DNA from: Desmodesmus armatus
Taxonomy: Eukaryota > Chlorophyta > Chlorophyceae > Sphaeropleales > Scenedesmaceae
DNA: 64,000 nt
Direction of reading: 5' to 3'
Assembly (NCBI GenBank): GCA_007449985.2
Contig: VIIQ02000134.1
Location: 62,001 to 126,000 of the forward strand
In this document: positions 47,036-58,920 of the stretch, in pieces
Numbering within the stretch: position 1 is the stretch's first letter
Layout: every line of letters begins with the position of its first letter
Position numbers and translations under genes: made by a program
Notes under the pieces: model-generated
The model's input: the letters and a program-made list of their open reading frames with translations, nothing else
Told to the model about the DNA's origin: nothing
Databases searched by the model: none

Positions 47036-50000
47036 TCTTGTTGGTTATTGATTTACTCACACTATCTCTGTGATTCAGTGCAGCTGGCAGAGGGGTTGCT
47101 TGTGGTGCACTGGGCGGCGTGATTTGGCAGTGTGACAGGACTGCCAGCAGCAGCCTTGTTTTGTTGGGCATGCGTGCTGCAGGCTGCAGCTGCCCACCGT
47201 TGTCATGCCCTAGGAGTACCACAGGAGGCTGTGCAACTTGTCACACTGGTGTGACAGATGCTATTAGTTGGTTGTTTGTTGCGTGGCGCCTTGCCTGATG
47301 TGTGATTAGTCCGCAGACACGGTGTGTGTGCTGGTGTTGGTGTCCGTACAAAATGCTGGCCAGTGTAAGTGAAGGAGTGACGTAGTGCAGGAAGGGTTGC
47401 TGTGGGCAAGCTGGTGTTCATGGCATGATGGGCCTCCCTGCTTGTGGTGCGCTGTGTGTTGCACATGTGAGGTATGTAGGAGACGTGTATGCGATTCTTG
47501 TGTGTGGGTTTGTGAGTTTTGCTGACTTTCCAGCTTTGTGGTTCCAGTGGTGCCATGCGTATCATATCATACTGCATCATGGGCATATGCCAGCCAGGTC
47601 AGGCCAGTGCAGTCCTGCAGCAGAGCACACCAGGGGCAGCCTATCCTGCCCCTGCATGCCTGCTATCCAAGGGACAACACACGTGGCTCCTGTACATTTA
47701 AACATACCTTGATTGCATAGGGGGCAGACTTTGCTTGTATCTGGTTGCACATATGTGGCTTGTACACTATTCATGCGTCAGCGCAGGGCAGGTGTGATTT
47801 ATGGGTGCAGACAGTGCTGGTGGTGTTGTGTGCATGGGGGGGGGGTGCGTGGGCTGGGGTTGGGGTGGTGGGGCCAGCAGAGCTGCATGCAAGTGCTGGT
47901 TGGCAGGGCTCGTGTCTTTGTTGCGGGGTGAGAGGGCAAACACAGAAGGAGTGGCACGCCGGCAGGCAAGTGTGGGGCTGGCAGGTGCTGCTAGAGTGCC
48001 AGCAGGAATGTGAGGTAGTTGGGTGAAGGTGATTGGAGGGGATTTTATCTGTCTTTAGGAACGAGTCATGGGTGTGGGGTTCAGGAGTTTCGAGAGTCGT
48101 GTTGAGTTGGCGGGTGAGTGATAGGTCAGCGCATCGTTGGCTCCTTCTTGGCAGGGGTTGGATTAATCGTACAACCGCGTGTGTGAGGTCGTGCATGCAT
48201 TGTGTGCGCGTGTTATTTGTGCGATATCTGTCTGAGCATACTTGTGCTCGCTCTCTTCCTGCCTGACCCATCTCTGACAGCCAAGTAGTTGCATGCTTGA
48301 GCTGGTGCATCTGCCTGGCAAGTCTCCTCTCTTCTGTGCACCCACCCTTGTCAACCAGTGCAGGGAGCACCCATTGCCCGCCTGCACAGCTCCAGACCTG
48401 GTGCTGCCTGTGCTCCTGTCCAGCACTGCGACGGGAAGACGGTTGTGGGAGCAGCACAGGTCACTTGTATGTGTGTGGGGTTCATATAGGCGGCCAATCA
48501 ATCTGCTGTTGCACCTGCTGCTGTCGCATGGTGCTAGCCGCTGACTAGGGCGGCAGCAGGTGCAGCAGCAGCTGTTCGCGTCATTGCACACTTGAAGCAG
48601 CCAGCTGCTGTGCATTGTAGTCTGGGCTGCCAGGCTGGCAATTTGTGGGGCTGTGACAAGCAGCTACAAGGCATTTGTAAGGTCGTTGATAGTATTGATT
48701 GTGAGGTTGTTAATATATTGTGTGACTGTGCGGTTGCTGTTGTGTGACTGTACGGCTGCTGCACCAGGGGTGGTGGGGGGTCTGCTGCCACCAGCAGGGC
48801 CTGCACCATCCGTCGCTGGGCCTCCCAGAAGTCGGTCACCCCCACGTTTCTTCTCGCTGCTGTGTGAGAGGCCTTCGCCTCCAACCTCACCCTGAGAAGC
48901 AGCCGTCTGCTTTTGTTCCATACATGCTGCATGGTGCTGCATGCTGCTGCTGGCGCTTGCCTGCCTTGTCGACACACGTGCTGAGCCAGGTTGATGGTAT
49001 AGCAGCGTGTGGGTTGCAGCAATGCTTGCTGGCCTTTCCTGCTGTGGCTTGGGCCCTTCGCCCAGTACGGGGTGTCAGTGTGCAACACTGGAGTTGACGG
49101 CGTTTCAGCATGCATTTCTGAATGTGCACTGCAATCCCTTTTGGAGGGTAATGCCGGCGCCCTGTTCACTGCAGTCGCTCTTTCTGCGTGTGCTGCCTTT
49201 GTGTGCCTCCACTCCCACTTCATCGTCTGTATCCCTGCACCTGTGGAGGCATTTTAGGGTGGTACTGGTCGGCAGCTTTGGTCGTGTTACGGGCAGCATG
49301 AAGCTGGTCGACAGCTGTGGGTTGAGTGCTGTCAAACGGCCGTTGGCAACCCGTCACTGTGCCCATGGATGGCAACTCACTCTTGTGCAGCCTAGTGGGT
49401 GTTGCCAGTGCAGGGCTCTGAGGGCGGCTGTCGAAGGCCGTATGTCTCAGCTTCATTTGCCATCGCCACTGCAGAGAGTGTCTGGATGTCACCGAAGTGG
49501 TTTTGGAAGCCACAGCAGGAGCCAGTCATCATCAGCCAGGAGGCTGTAGCTCTGTCTTCAACGGCTGTAGCTCTGTCATCGCGGCTGTAGCGGCTGCATC
49601 ACAGGATTATGCCCGTTTGGGCTGTAAAAGTATGTGTGTGGTGCATGTTTGCATCATCTACACTGATCCTGGACGCCCTTTGAGCACAGCGTCGTGGTGC
49701 AAAGCAGCTAGGTTTAGCACACTATGGGGTTGTGTGTGGAAGAGTATGGGTGTTGCAAAGTTGTTGCAGTACAGCAGGGTTGGCACAGTAGTGGTGAGGT
49801 GCGTACCAGAGATGCATGGACGCTTCTATTCCGTTGCGCGTGGTATGGTTTTGGAATGTTGGAAACCTGCTGCCCTTGCTTGGCGCCAGCCACGCTACTG
49901 AACAGAGCCAGAATCAAACCTTTTGAATGTTATTTGGTGCACTGAGTGTCCACATGCTGTCTCTGAGGGTTGAGCATCCGAGGAGGTTTGGGCAAGTACG

Positions 50001-51706
50001 TGGCTGTGTACTTGCTGCTTTACTCATCATGATTTTCATGGGTTAGTGATGCTGGGGGAGTTGAGGGTACCTGGGTTCCTGCCTAGCTTGCTCTGGAACG
50101 CTGGTGCATTTGGAGGGGGTGCGTTGTCCAGCCAGTCGCGCCGCCTGCAGCATACTCTACTGTGTTCACTCATTACCGGCTGTGAAAGTGGACCTTCCCT
50201 CCGGTGGCAGGTGGTGTTTGATACCGGCCGAGGTCTCCGATGATGCAGATCTTGCCTTTTGGGGATACTGGTCCCCAAATGTCAGAGGCGTATGCCTAGG
50301 CACGCATGCTCCAGACCTGTAAGCCACAGGCATCACAGCCCCAGGGCGTTCGTACCATGCAGGGCTCACAGCTGACGTCAGAGAAGAAGCCGTGGGAAGC
50401 AGAAGTCAAAGCTGGTGTGCATTCATCAGTTGCCGTGTCCTGCTAACCGACTGCGCGAGTTGGTTGGTGTGTGTAGCAGCTGTGTGGGCCCACACAGCAC
50501 ACGTGAGCTGCAGTACCGATGCTCCAGTTGCTGCGTGGATTTACGACTTTGCTCTGGTTCTTGTTGCTGTTAGGGAAGTTGTCATGAGGTCAGTGATTCG
50601 CTACTGCTTGTGGAGCTGGCTTCCTGTGTCCCGGCGCGGTCAGCAAACACGCTTCTTGCTGTGCGATGCTGGTGGTAGGGTGGCTGCATGGCAGTCAGGG
50701 TGCCTCCGCTCGTGTTGGTGGGGGTGTGTCAATGTCTTGCCCTGTGAAGTGGCGGCAGTGCCCCCTACCGTGTTGCTCATGCTTTCCATGTGTTGACGTC
50801 TGAGTTGCAGCTAGCAATCTCAATTCAGCATGATATTCATGATGTTTCATCACAATGTAGGATGGCACATGTGTGTTGTTGTGGTGCACACAGTGCCTCT
50901 CGCTACCGCCGCTGCTGCCGATCCGGCACAGTTCATTCGGTGCATTGCTGTGCCGTGCCGTGCAAGGCTTTGAGCTGTGCTGCTGCAGGCAAGGCTGCCA
51001 GCTGTTGCTTGCTTGTGAGACCCCTGGTCTTCCGCCACTGCCTGTTTGGCTGGGTGTCTGTCTTCGGTGGGCGGGTAGTACAGAAGGACTTTGGTATCGA
51101 TCCATTCTTGCAGGCCTGGGCAGTCAAGGCAGGTACACTCCTGATCTTGACTGCTGCGGTGGCAGGGCAAACTGTTCATGGGCTGGCAGCAGCCGCCTTG
51201 ATCTGGAGGTGCTGCCAGGTCGTGCCAGGACCAGTGGGGTGCTGCCACCACCTACTGCAGGTGAAGGATGTTGTACTAGGCTTACAGTACTGCTTAGCTA
51301 GCAGTTGGGGGGGCTTGATGTGCAGCGTGCTGGCTCAGGTGCCACAGAGACGATGCAGACGCTGTTGGGCGAGGCCTGGTACTTGGTGGGCAATACTGTT
51401 TGGGCCCCAGTCCCCTGCGAGCAATGCAAGCAGCTGTGAATGACTGGAGGGGCTTTGACTTGACTGAGATTGATGAAGAGCTCTGCTGTGTAAAGCACTC
51501 GGACTAGTTGTGTGTGGTGTGGGCTGCACAGCAAACAGATGTTGTTGTGTTCAGCGTGGGTGGGTGTGAATGTGTCTTCTTGCCAGCAAGTTGTGCGGAT
51601 GCCTTGTGAATGTTGAGGCTGCAAAGCTGCCTGCATGTCAACCTTGATGCAGCAGTATGCATCCCGGCATGTATGTGGCTGTCCTGTTGCCAGGGCCATC
51701 AGACCA

Positions 51707-51723
51707 TGTGTAGACACAGGGAG
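51707..51723 (-). repeat. Copy of dispersed CTGTGTCTACAC repeat
   Basis: Reverse complement reads CTCCCTGTGTCTACACA, identical to the core at 23142-23158. Confidence 0.7.
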
Positions 51724-52754
51724 TGTGCTGAGGCACTCCCTCATGTACCAGCCACTTGATGCACTCTATCTGTGTGTGTGTGGGGGGGGGGGGTGCATGC
51801 ACTCTCACACGTATGTTAAGAAACTATGCAACGCAGTTTGAATGGTTGTGCAAGTTGACAACGATGGTGTGCTTCGCTGACATGGTGTGCATCTGGATTC
51901 AAACACCTGCCCTGGGAATGGTCAACGTCATGCACGTCTTGCAGTCATTGCAAACTGTTGTTGTGGCTGCTGTCTGCCCTGCTCTGCTTTCGTCATGCTT
52001 GTGAGGGTAGTCTGTGCGGCAGCAGGGTGTGCTGGGGTTGGGTTCAGGTAACCCCTTGCTGAGGGTTCAGGTTGCGGGGAACCTGTTGCTGCTACCCTGC
52101 TGGGAAAGAGCTGCTGTCATGTGCATGCAAGGTGTCTGAGCCTCAGGCAAAATATGTGTATGTGTGGTGGATACATGCCCACGATTGCTGACTGAGGTTG
52201 GGGCAACACACAATGCATCGCCATGTGGTTGTGAGTTGTGAGTTGTGCGTTGCTGGTACATTGAGCCGCTTGATGAAGTTGACACATTGTTTAATTGTGT
52301 AACATGTCGCTGTCTTCAATGTGCTGCCTGGACCTGCCACCCTGCGACACTGCAAGGAATGATCTCTCGATGCATGTCTCTCTACTGCCAGGTAGCAATT
52401 CTCTACTGCCAGGTAGCAATCAACTCACTGTCATCGGATGCTCAACACTGACGCCAGGAAGTCACACACTCAAAAACCAGAAACCGCACGGCAAAACACT
52501 TAGTCGCCCCACCAACACTCGCAACACAATCAACTGTCTCTCCTGCAGCCAAAGGAATGCAAGAACCGTGACGGCTCTCAACAAGCACTGCCTTCACCAC
52601 GTCACATTGTCATACCACACCGCAGCATGCACCCAGGCATGTAGTCATGGCTGTCCTGTTCCTAGGGCAGCAGGGGCAGCAAACCTGTAATGACTGCAGA
52701 GCCCCAAACAGGCTTGCCAGGCTGTCGCCATCACTCCAGGTGATGAGGGCCCGT

Positions 52755-55700
52755 TCACTTGAGTGAGTTGTAGAACAGGATGAGCACTGTTCCCACCACC
52801 AGCAGCACTGGGATGACGCTGATGCCGTAGAGTGTGCCGTAGCCCACCCAGTCTGGCAGCATGTCTGTCAGGCCCTGGGCTCGTCACCCTTGCGCGCCTC
52901 CTTGCCCATGATGTACGGACGAACGATGCCCGTGGCTGGGGCGGGGGCACAGGGAGGGAGGGAGGGAGGCAGAGAGGGGGGAAGTTGAGGATACTGGATA
53001 CAGGTCCATATGTATAAAAGAAACAATGCCCATGGCTGAGGTGTGCGTGCGTGTGTGTGTAGACACAGAGAGGTGTGAGGGGGGGGGGACAGGGAGGGAG
53101 GGCGGGTTTGTGAGGGAGGGTGTGTGAGGGATGGAGATGCGGGTGTTGACGTTATTGTATACAGGCCCATGATGAAGCGACGCGCGATGCCCGTGGCTTG
53201 GACGCAGGGGGGTGCACAGGGAGGGTGTTTGAAGATTGAAGAGGCACAGGGAGGGGGTGTGAAGGATGGCGAGGGTGAGGTTACAACAGTGCGTACAGGC
53301 CGGTGATGAAGGGATCAAGTCCCACCTTCAAGTCACTTGCCCACCGATCAAAGAACTCAACTACCAGGACCCCACTCAGTGAATTTTGCCACCACTTACC
53401 GTCATCAACAATTGCTGCTGGCTGCTCTCCTCTACTGCTCGAAGCGCTTGATGCGCTTGCCGCGCTTGATGCGCTTGATGCACTTGACGCGCTTGCACCG
53501 CTCACTAACCCACCGCGCAAAGCACTCAGCTACCGCGACCCCATACTGCGAGTTGCACCACTCACCATCATCAACAATTGCTGCTGGCTGCTCTCCTTTA
53601 CTGCTCGAAGTGGTGGATGCGCTTGATGCAGCTGACGCAGCTGACGCGATTGCACCGCTGCGGAGAGCATCTCCTGCTGCTGCTGCTGTCTCATCGTCAA
53701 GGAACGGCCACGACTGCACAGCACAAGCACAGCACACACACAAGAGAGATCGAACAGAACTATCACGTCCAACACGCAGCCAGGAACAGACAAACTGAGC
53801 ACATGCTATAGCTCAGAGTACCTCCACCAACACACCCACCCACTCCACCTCGGCGCACCCACCCACACAAATCCAGCACCCCCCCCCCCCCCGCCACCCA
53901 GTACCATACATAACCTGTGTGTTCCCCGATGCCCCCCCCCCCTGTGTGTAAACTGGAAGGATACAATTAGCATTCCAGAGGCTGTTGGGCACGAAAACTT
54001 GGAATTAGGTTACATATAAGGTCCTTATGACCACCGCAAGGCCTTTTTGCAAAACCCCAAGCTTGGACTTTAGGGTAGCACTAGGGGTGTGACCTGGCAG
54101 TGCAGGGTGACAAATGTCCACAGGGAGCCATACAGGGTGTCTTGGAAAGCAATAACAAAACTTCCAACTGTCATCGATTGTCTTGAGTGCTTTTCTTGGT
54201 TTTCGAAGCTCCTTTGGAGTGGCAACAGCACGTGATCCTACTGATCAACTGGCTCTAGCCATCATAGGCTCCTGAGGACCTTTTACGACACGCCCGCGCT
54301 ACAGTGTGATGACATGCATATCAGCATGCTACTTATTCATCGCGATGGCAGACTGTATTCCGAAACTTGCTGCAGCAGTGATGGGTGCAGCAGATCGGTG
54401 GGAGACGATTGGGAATACGGAATCGGACGGGACAGCAACGAAAGCCTTCTTCGTTCACACTTGATTGTTTTTGTCTTTGACATCATGGCCTAGTTGTGCT
54501 CTGATCATCCTCCACAGGGCCCCTCTTGCTGCACCCCCGTGGTGTACCAGGCCCTACAGTAGACCAGACAGGGGTGACATTAGCCCCAGATGGTCCGGGC
54601 CACCCCAAAGAATGTGTAGGTCTTGGAAAAGACCCCTAAATCTGCCAGCAGACACCTGTGCTGCTCAGTCCAGCTACCCCAATCAATTGTATCCTTCCCC
54701 CTAAACCAAAGTCACAATCTTGAAGTGTCTTACACGTCTGCAATCGTATTGACACACTCCCGGCAGCCCCCCCTCGCCCTGTCCCCCCCCCCCCCCCGCG
54801 TGATGAGCCACTCTGCTGCATGTCCTTCAGCAGAACTTGATAAATTTGCATGACCCTTGCACTTGCTTTGTCCAGGTACAATACCTGTCTGGGGTGCTGT
54901 GAAGGGGCTGACTTGACCCCACACTGTCTGTACCCCCCCCCCCCACCCCACCCCCGGGTGTGTGTTGTGCGCCCCCCCCCCCCCCACACACACACAAGTT
55001 GATAGGAGGTGCCCAGTCAACAGATAAGAACTCACGTGCAACTTTTCCTGTATGTTGAAGTCTACCATTATGTGCGTGCCGGAACGCACTTTGCGAGATT
55101 ACCCTGTCATCATGACATCGAGAGCATGTACTTCCTTGAAGCATGTGTTCAACACACACTGTTCATGACCCCCCCCCCCCCTCCATGGCATGTTGACACA
55201 TGAGTGGCATGTGTGTCCCCCCCCCCCCCCCCCCCCCCCTCGCCCCCGCCCCCCCCCCCCCCCCGGGGCCCCACCTGCATGTCCTCCAGCAGGCGATTCT
55301 GCCGCCCCCCCCCCCTCCCGTCCCGTGCATGTTGTGCCCCCCCCCCCCCCCGCCTTCACACCCACACACCCCTACCCACATGTGACTGGCACCTATTCTT
55401 CATGTTCTCCCCACCTGCATGTCCTCCAGCAGGCACTTGAGTGCCAGCCTGTCCCTAGGCACACGCCCCTCAGCAACCTCCAACAGCGCAGCAGCCATCT
55501 CATCACGTGACACACCACGCTCATCCTGCAGCACACCACAGCACGGCACAGCACCACGTGGCACAACATGTTGACGCGCTTCTGAGGGTGTGCAATTGCA
55601 AGAAGGGATAGCCCTGTCAAAACACAGCACTTCGCTCTCAAGGGGGTCTTGGCATGGATACACACAGACTTCATACAGTGTGCTGCCATGGAAGTCGGAA

Positions 55701-58418
55701 TCACTCATCTTCCACAAGTTTGCACCGTACACCCACAACCCTACTGTTGTGGGTTGGTTTGGTATCTGCTGATCAGCTTGTGTGGGGCGGTCTTTGAGCT
55801 TTGAGCTGTTCCCCCTATGTCCTGTGCATGTTGTGATGCAGCCATATCCGGCCCAGGCTCTGGGAAGCTGCAAAACTTTCCCAGATTTGTCTGGTGGTGC
55901 TGTTTTAGCACCTGGGTGATTTTGTTGCAGAGTTGCTTTTGCACAATGAACCTGCTGGCGAAATGTAACTTGATGATGATGATTCTCTTAGATAGAGTAG
56001 GGGAAAAGGAAGGGGGGAATAGGTTGAGGTAAGTTGAGGCAAGTTGAGGTTGCGACTGGAAGTTCGGTTGGGGCCGGGGCGGAAAAAGTGGTGGGTCGGT
56101 ACAAAGTTGTAACTTGGCAGGGTGGGGCCGGGGCGACGGGGTTCAGGCTCCGTGAGGTGCCGGCGAGGAAAGGCATCACGTGCTATTTGGCACACCTCCA
56201 CCAATTTGGCACACCAACTTGGCACACCTCAGCCAATTGTTGCTAGATCGTCACCATTGCCTATTCCACACTTATGACAGCTTTTACCCAATGCAGGCCA
56301 ACATGCACATAATCCAATTTGTATTGCACCGCTGGGTTACATGGCAGCACCACCACTACTGCTGCCATCCCCAGGCTCTTTCCAGCCAGCCACCGCCTGC
56401 TTTACAGCTCCCCACATTGCTGCGGTCTGCTGCTGCGCAACAGGATCCGTACTGCTGTAATCCAGACAGTCCAGGTTCCAGAAACCAATGCCAGCAAGCC
56501 CATTGTCACTTGCTACTTTATACTTGGCAGCCAGGCTGTCAGGGTTGTCAAACCACACCTGCAGTACTAAGAAGGGGTGGTGTGGGGGAACGTGGGATTG
56601 CAAGTTATCTGAGGGCCACCTCAGGGCCATGAGCGCCTGATGGTGATGCTTGCTATAAGTGGCAGGCTGGACTTGCCCCAGGGGCGTCCTTGCGCAAGTG
56701 ATCAGCAACATGAAGCACATCCTAGGAGCGCCTCCAGGAAGGGGATAGGGAGGGGGGAAAGGGGAGGAGGAGGGGGAGGGGACGGAGATAGAGGGGGTGA
56801 GGAGAGGACAATGCAGGGCACACAAGCCCCAAGCCAACAACCCTAGACACCTCATATGTCTTCACATCCATCCTCCCCCACAGACTCCTGGTAGTGCATG
56901 TGCACCACGCAGAGATGTGAAATAGCCAACAGCACCGCCAAACGGTGCCCAGGCTCACCTCGATGCCTAGCTGCCGCTGCTCGCGTGTGCGTGGGTCCTC
57001 AATGGATACAATCAGCCGCGCCTCGTTGACACTCATGTCCCGCTTGGCCTTGAGGGTGCGCAGGATGCGCACCACCTCACGACAGTACGCCTTGGCCGTC
57101 TGGCGCAGGGAAGGCCGGGGGGGGGGGGGGACAGGGGGTGGGGAGGGTGTCGTAGGGGGCGCAGGGAGGGATGACAATGCGGAATTCACACGGTGACAGG
57201 AAATGTGGAGGTGACGGATTGCAGATGGCACAGGTTGGACAATTGGATGTGCAGGGATCTGGCTTGCATGTATGAATTCATGAATTACACATGAATATAC
57301 ACATGAAATACAACCATCAAGTGCATGTCATTATGTATGTATATTATGCCTGGTGCCTGCCTAGGTGCTGTGAGGCAATAGGTGTGGTCACCAATGCGGC
57401 ATTACACAACACAACTGCAGGTGGCTTGACGCGTCCATCATGATAGTAGCAGACGAAGCAACAGCCTGCTGACAATCACGCCTGTACCACACCCTTCTCC
57501 CTTCAGTGATGGGCTTCTCATACTATGCTATGTTCATTCCCTTCCGGAGACAATGCCCTACCCCCACTAGCACTGCCCCCCAATGCCTAGCCCCCCCCCC
57601 TTCCCCACCCCCTCTGCAGGCAATGCCCTACCCCCACTGGAACTGTCCTAGCCCCTGCCCCCCCCCCCCCCCCCCGCGCGCGCGCGCGCCACCCCTTCCC
57701 CTTGGACCCAGACACCGTACCTCCTCATCAACTTCGTCAGCACCGATAACTTCTGCTGGGTTCTTGGTGCGTGCAAAAGCAGCTGTAGGTGGTGCCAGCA
57801 GTACAGACACAGCCAGCAGGCAGGAGGGCAGGAGATGTGCGTTCTTGCGAGTGTGCTGTGGGTGGGTGGTGTGGGTGGGTGCTGGGGGGTGGGCAGGCCA
57901 TATTGCAAGCAAATGTGCCACCCATGTAGCAGCTGCAGCAAGATCACGAGCCTAGAACCAGTACTGCAAGCAACTCATTGTGAGTATGATCCTCCTTCAA
58001 GGAGCAAAGCAGTGCTGGAACGCCTGTAGCTTCATGGCGGCGTCAACTGCTGTTCATTTGTGTGGGGCTGTCAAAACATGAAGGCATGCGATTGTAATCT
58101 TGCTGAAACTGTGTTCACCTCCGCTCTCCAGCTCTGCTTGGCGCTTCATAAATGCTTCAACTGCATCATCAAGGTCCTTGACAGAAGGACCAGTATCAAT
58201 GCTACTCTCCTCTACTGCACGCCTGCAGACCATGAGAGGCATCCAATTGGGCCTCAGCAATTCTAATGTGGTCATGGAGGGGTGTTGTCCCACCAGACTG
58301 CTGCTTTCACGCACCTGATGCTGCAGGGTGCCCGCTGCCTGAGGATGGGGCTGAGCAGTACTGGACGTGATCGTGTCCCTACGGCAGATCTTAATCCCGT
58401 CGTGTTTTGAGGCAACAT
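52755..58418 (-). CDS. Plastid-targeted single-pass membrane protein, unrecognised
   Basis: Seven exons join in phase: 58418-58315, 58222-58119, 57782-57721, 57099-56959, 55525-55415, 53713-53566 and 52935-52755. They give 283 residues if one base missing near 52874 is restored; as written, a TGA stops the frame at 52868. The N-terminus MLPQNTTGLRSAVGTRSRPV continues to RQRAPCSIR and looks like a transit peptide. The middle is soluble and charged (VREVVRILRTLKAK-like helix, NEARLIVSIEDPRTREQRQL, SRDEMAAALLEVAEGRVPRD). A Ser/Ala linker follows. The C-terminus has DMLPDWVGYGTLYG and a hydrophobic helix (ISVIPVLLVVGTVLILF) ending YNSLK. One thylakoid or envelope helix with the body in the stroma is inferred. 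I do not recognise the family. Introns 5 and 6 contain exon-edge copies, and intron 4 contains an orphan GH18 exon. Confidence 0.75.
53020..53215 (-). repeat. Decayed copies of exon 7 start of the plastid gene
   Basis: About 53022-53045 and 53160-53210 resemble the acceptor edge of exon 7 at 52910-52940 (GATGCCCGTGGCT core; CCCATGATG-A-GACG). A fainter copy lies near 53285-53300. All are in intron 6, upstream of the true acceptor. Confidence 0.65.
53349..53444 (-). repeat. Copy of exon 6 end and donor of the plastid gene
   Basis: This 96-bp block repeats 53518-53611, covering the codons for GEQPAAIVDDG, the donor and about 45 bp of intron. The copy keeps an equally good donor (GACG|GTAAGT versus GATG|GTGAGT). 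The exonic part is more conserved than the intronic part. Confidence 0.88.
55070..55094. repeat. Dispersed ATGTGCGTGCCG-AACGCACTTT element
   Basis: The core ATGTGCGTGCCGGAACGCAC is shared, with one change, with 650-672 at the other end of the window. GTGCGT and ACGCAC form a short inverted pair in it. Flanks also show weak similarity (TCTACCATT / TTACTTCT upstream, GTCATCATGAC / GACGTCATGG downstream). Confidence 0.65.
55217..55264. repeat. Longest C-tract of the window
   Basis: 48 bases, all C except one T and two G near the middle, sit in intron 5 of the plastid gene. Tracts of 10-20 C or G recur throughout the introns of this window. Confidence 0.95.
55270..55300 (-). repeat. Copy of exon 5 end and donor of the plastid gene
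   Basis: CCACCTGCATGTCCTCCAGC followed by AGGCGATTC repeats 55411-55440 (codons LLEDMQ plus donor). It lies 139 bp downstream in intron 5, next to the long C-tract. Confidence 0.85.
56337..56558 (-). pseudogene. Orphan last exon of a GH18 di-N-acetylchitobiase-like gene
   Basis: A 74-codon open block preceded by an acceptor (TAGTACTGCAG) and ended by TAA reads VWFDNPDSLAAKYKVA, GLAGIGFWNLDCLDYSS, QQQTAAMWGAVKQAV. It strongly resembles the C-terminal part of lysosomal di-N-acetylchitobiase (W..P.S...K...GLRGIGMWN..CLDYS). No other chitobiase exon is visible nearby. It sits inside intron 4 of the unrecognised plastid gene on the same strand, and both junctions are phase 0, so splicing exon 4 to it would give an alternative C-terminus. 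It may be a transposed fragment or an alternative last exon. Confidence 0.75.
57676..57689. repeat. Alternating CG run
   Basis: About seven CG units follow a C-tract in intron 3 of the plastid gene, a sequence prone to Z-DNA. Confidence 0.9.
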
Positions 58419-58920
58419 GTTAAGCAATATGCAGGGGTAAAGAGATGCTGCACGCTGTTGTAGAGCGAATGGACGATGTTGGTGACTGCAGCGGTCCACG
58501 ATTTGACGTGTGTGTGCAACGCCCCGAAAATGACTGCAAGGCACTCCGGTGACTGAACGCGACCAACAGCAGACACACACGGCCTGCAAAAGGAACTGTG
58601 ATGTGACAAGTTGATCACACAACTTCAACCGTTTCGAAGCACACAGACCAGCACATGTACCAGGCCCACTTACAGGCACCAAAACCGTCTAACATACTTG
58701 AAGCTCAGCTGTGGCCAACACAACCTCTTCAACACTGTTGCAAGTTGACAGCAGACAGCACAGCCTGTGGAAGCAGCCTGATGTGCAGCCAGCAAGTGAT
58801 CGCTGTCTCACGACTCTGTTTGTCGTTTGGGCTGTGACACCTAGCTCTCAGCAGCAGTGGAAGGCAGCAGTGGGGACAGACGCACCCTGAGACAGGTTTC
58901 TGGGAAGACTAGTTGGTGTT
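58419..58920. promoter_or_regulatory. Shared divergent promoter, plastid gene / GOSR1
   Basis: 502 bp separate the divergent start codons of the plastid gene and GOSR1. The minus-strand frame stays open upstream to about 58682 but has no earlier ATG. No clear TATA box was seen for either gene. Confidence 0.55.

Larger units (their letters stand above)
46685..52754. other. 6.1-kb region between convergent genes, no recognised gene
   Basis: The region lies between the tails of the MYB gene and the unrecognised plastid gene. It starts with duplicates of the MYB 3' end. Frames of 130-230 codons occur on both strands but have no domain and Cys/His/Trp-rich random-like composition. Small direct repeats are seen at 49540-49590 (18-bp CTGTAGCTCTGTC type) and 52380-52421 (22 bp twice). 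A non-coding transcript or long 3'UTR is possible. Confidence 0.45.

Noticed and set aside
48534..49223. 229-codon minus-strand frame between MYB and the plastid gene
   Set aside because: No recognisable motif, no splice partners, and comparable frames occur on both strands nearby, as expected for stop-poor GC-rich DNA.
49007..49549. Possible membrane protein on the plus strand
   Set aside because: Hydrophobic stretches are interrupted by Cys/Trp-rich random sequence, with no conserved motif and no start or splice context.
53281..53520. An alternative exon encoding KWWQNSLSGVLVVEFFDRW
   Set aside because: It is the read-through of the duplicated donor of exon 6 into intron; the original copy reads through to a similar intronic peptide, and no acceptor-donor pair supports an exon.
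55700..55873. Extension of plastid-gene exon 5 upstream as coding (open minus frame to 55873)
   Set aside because: The CTGCAG acceptor at 55526 gives exact phase with exon 4, and the upstream part has no conserved character.
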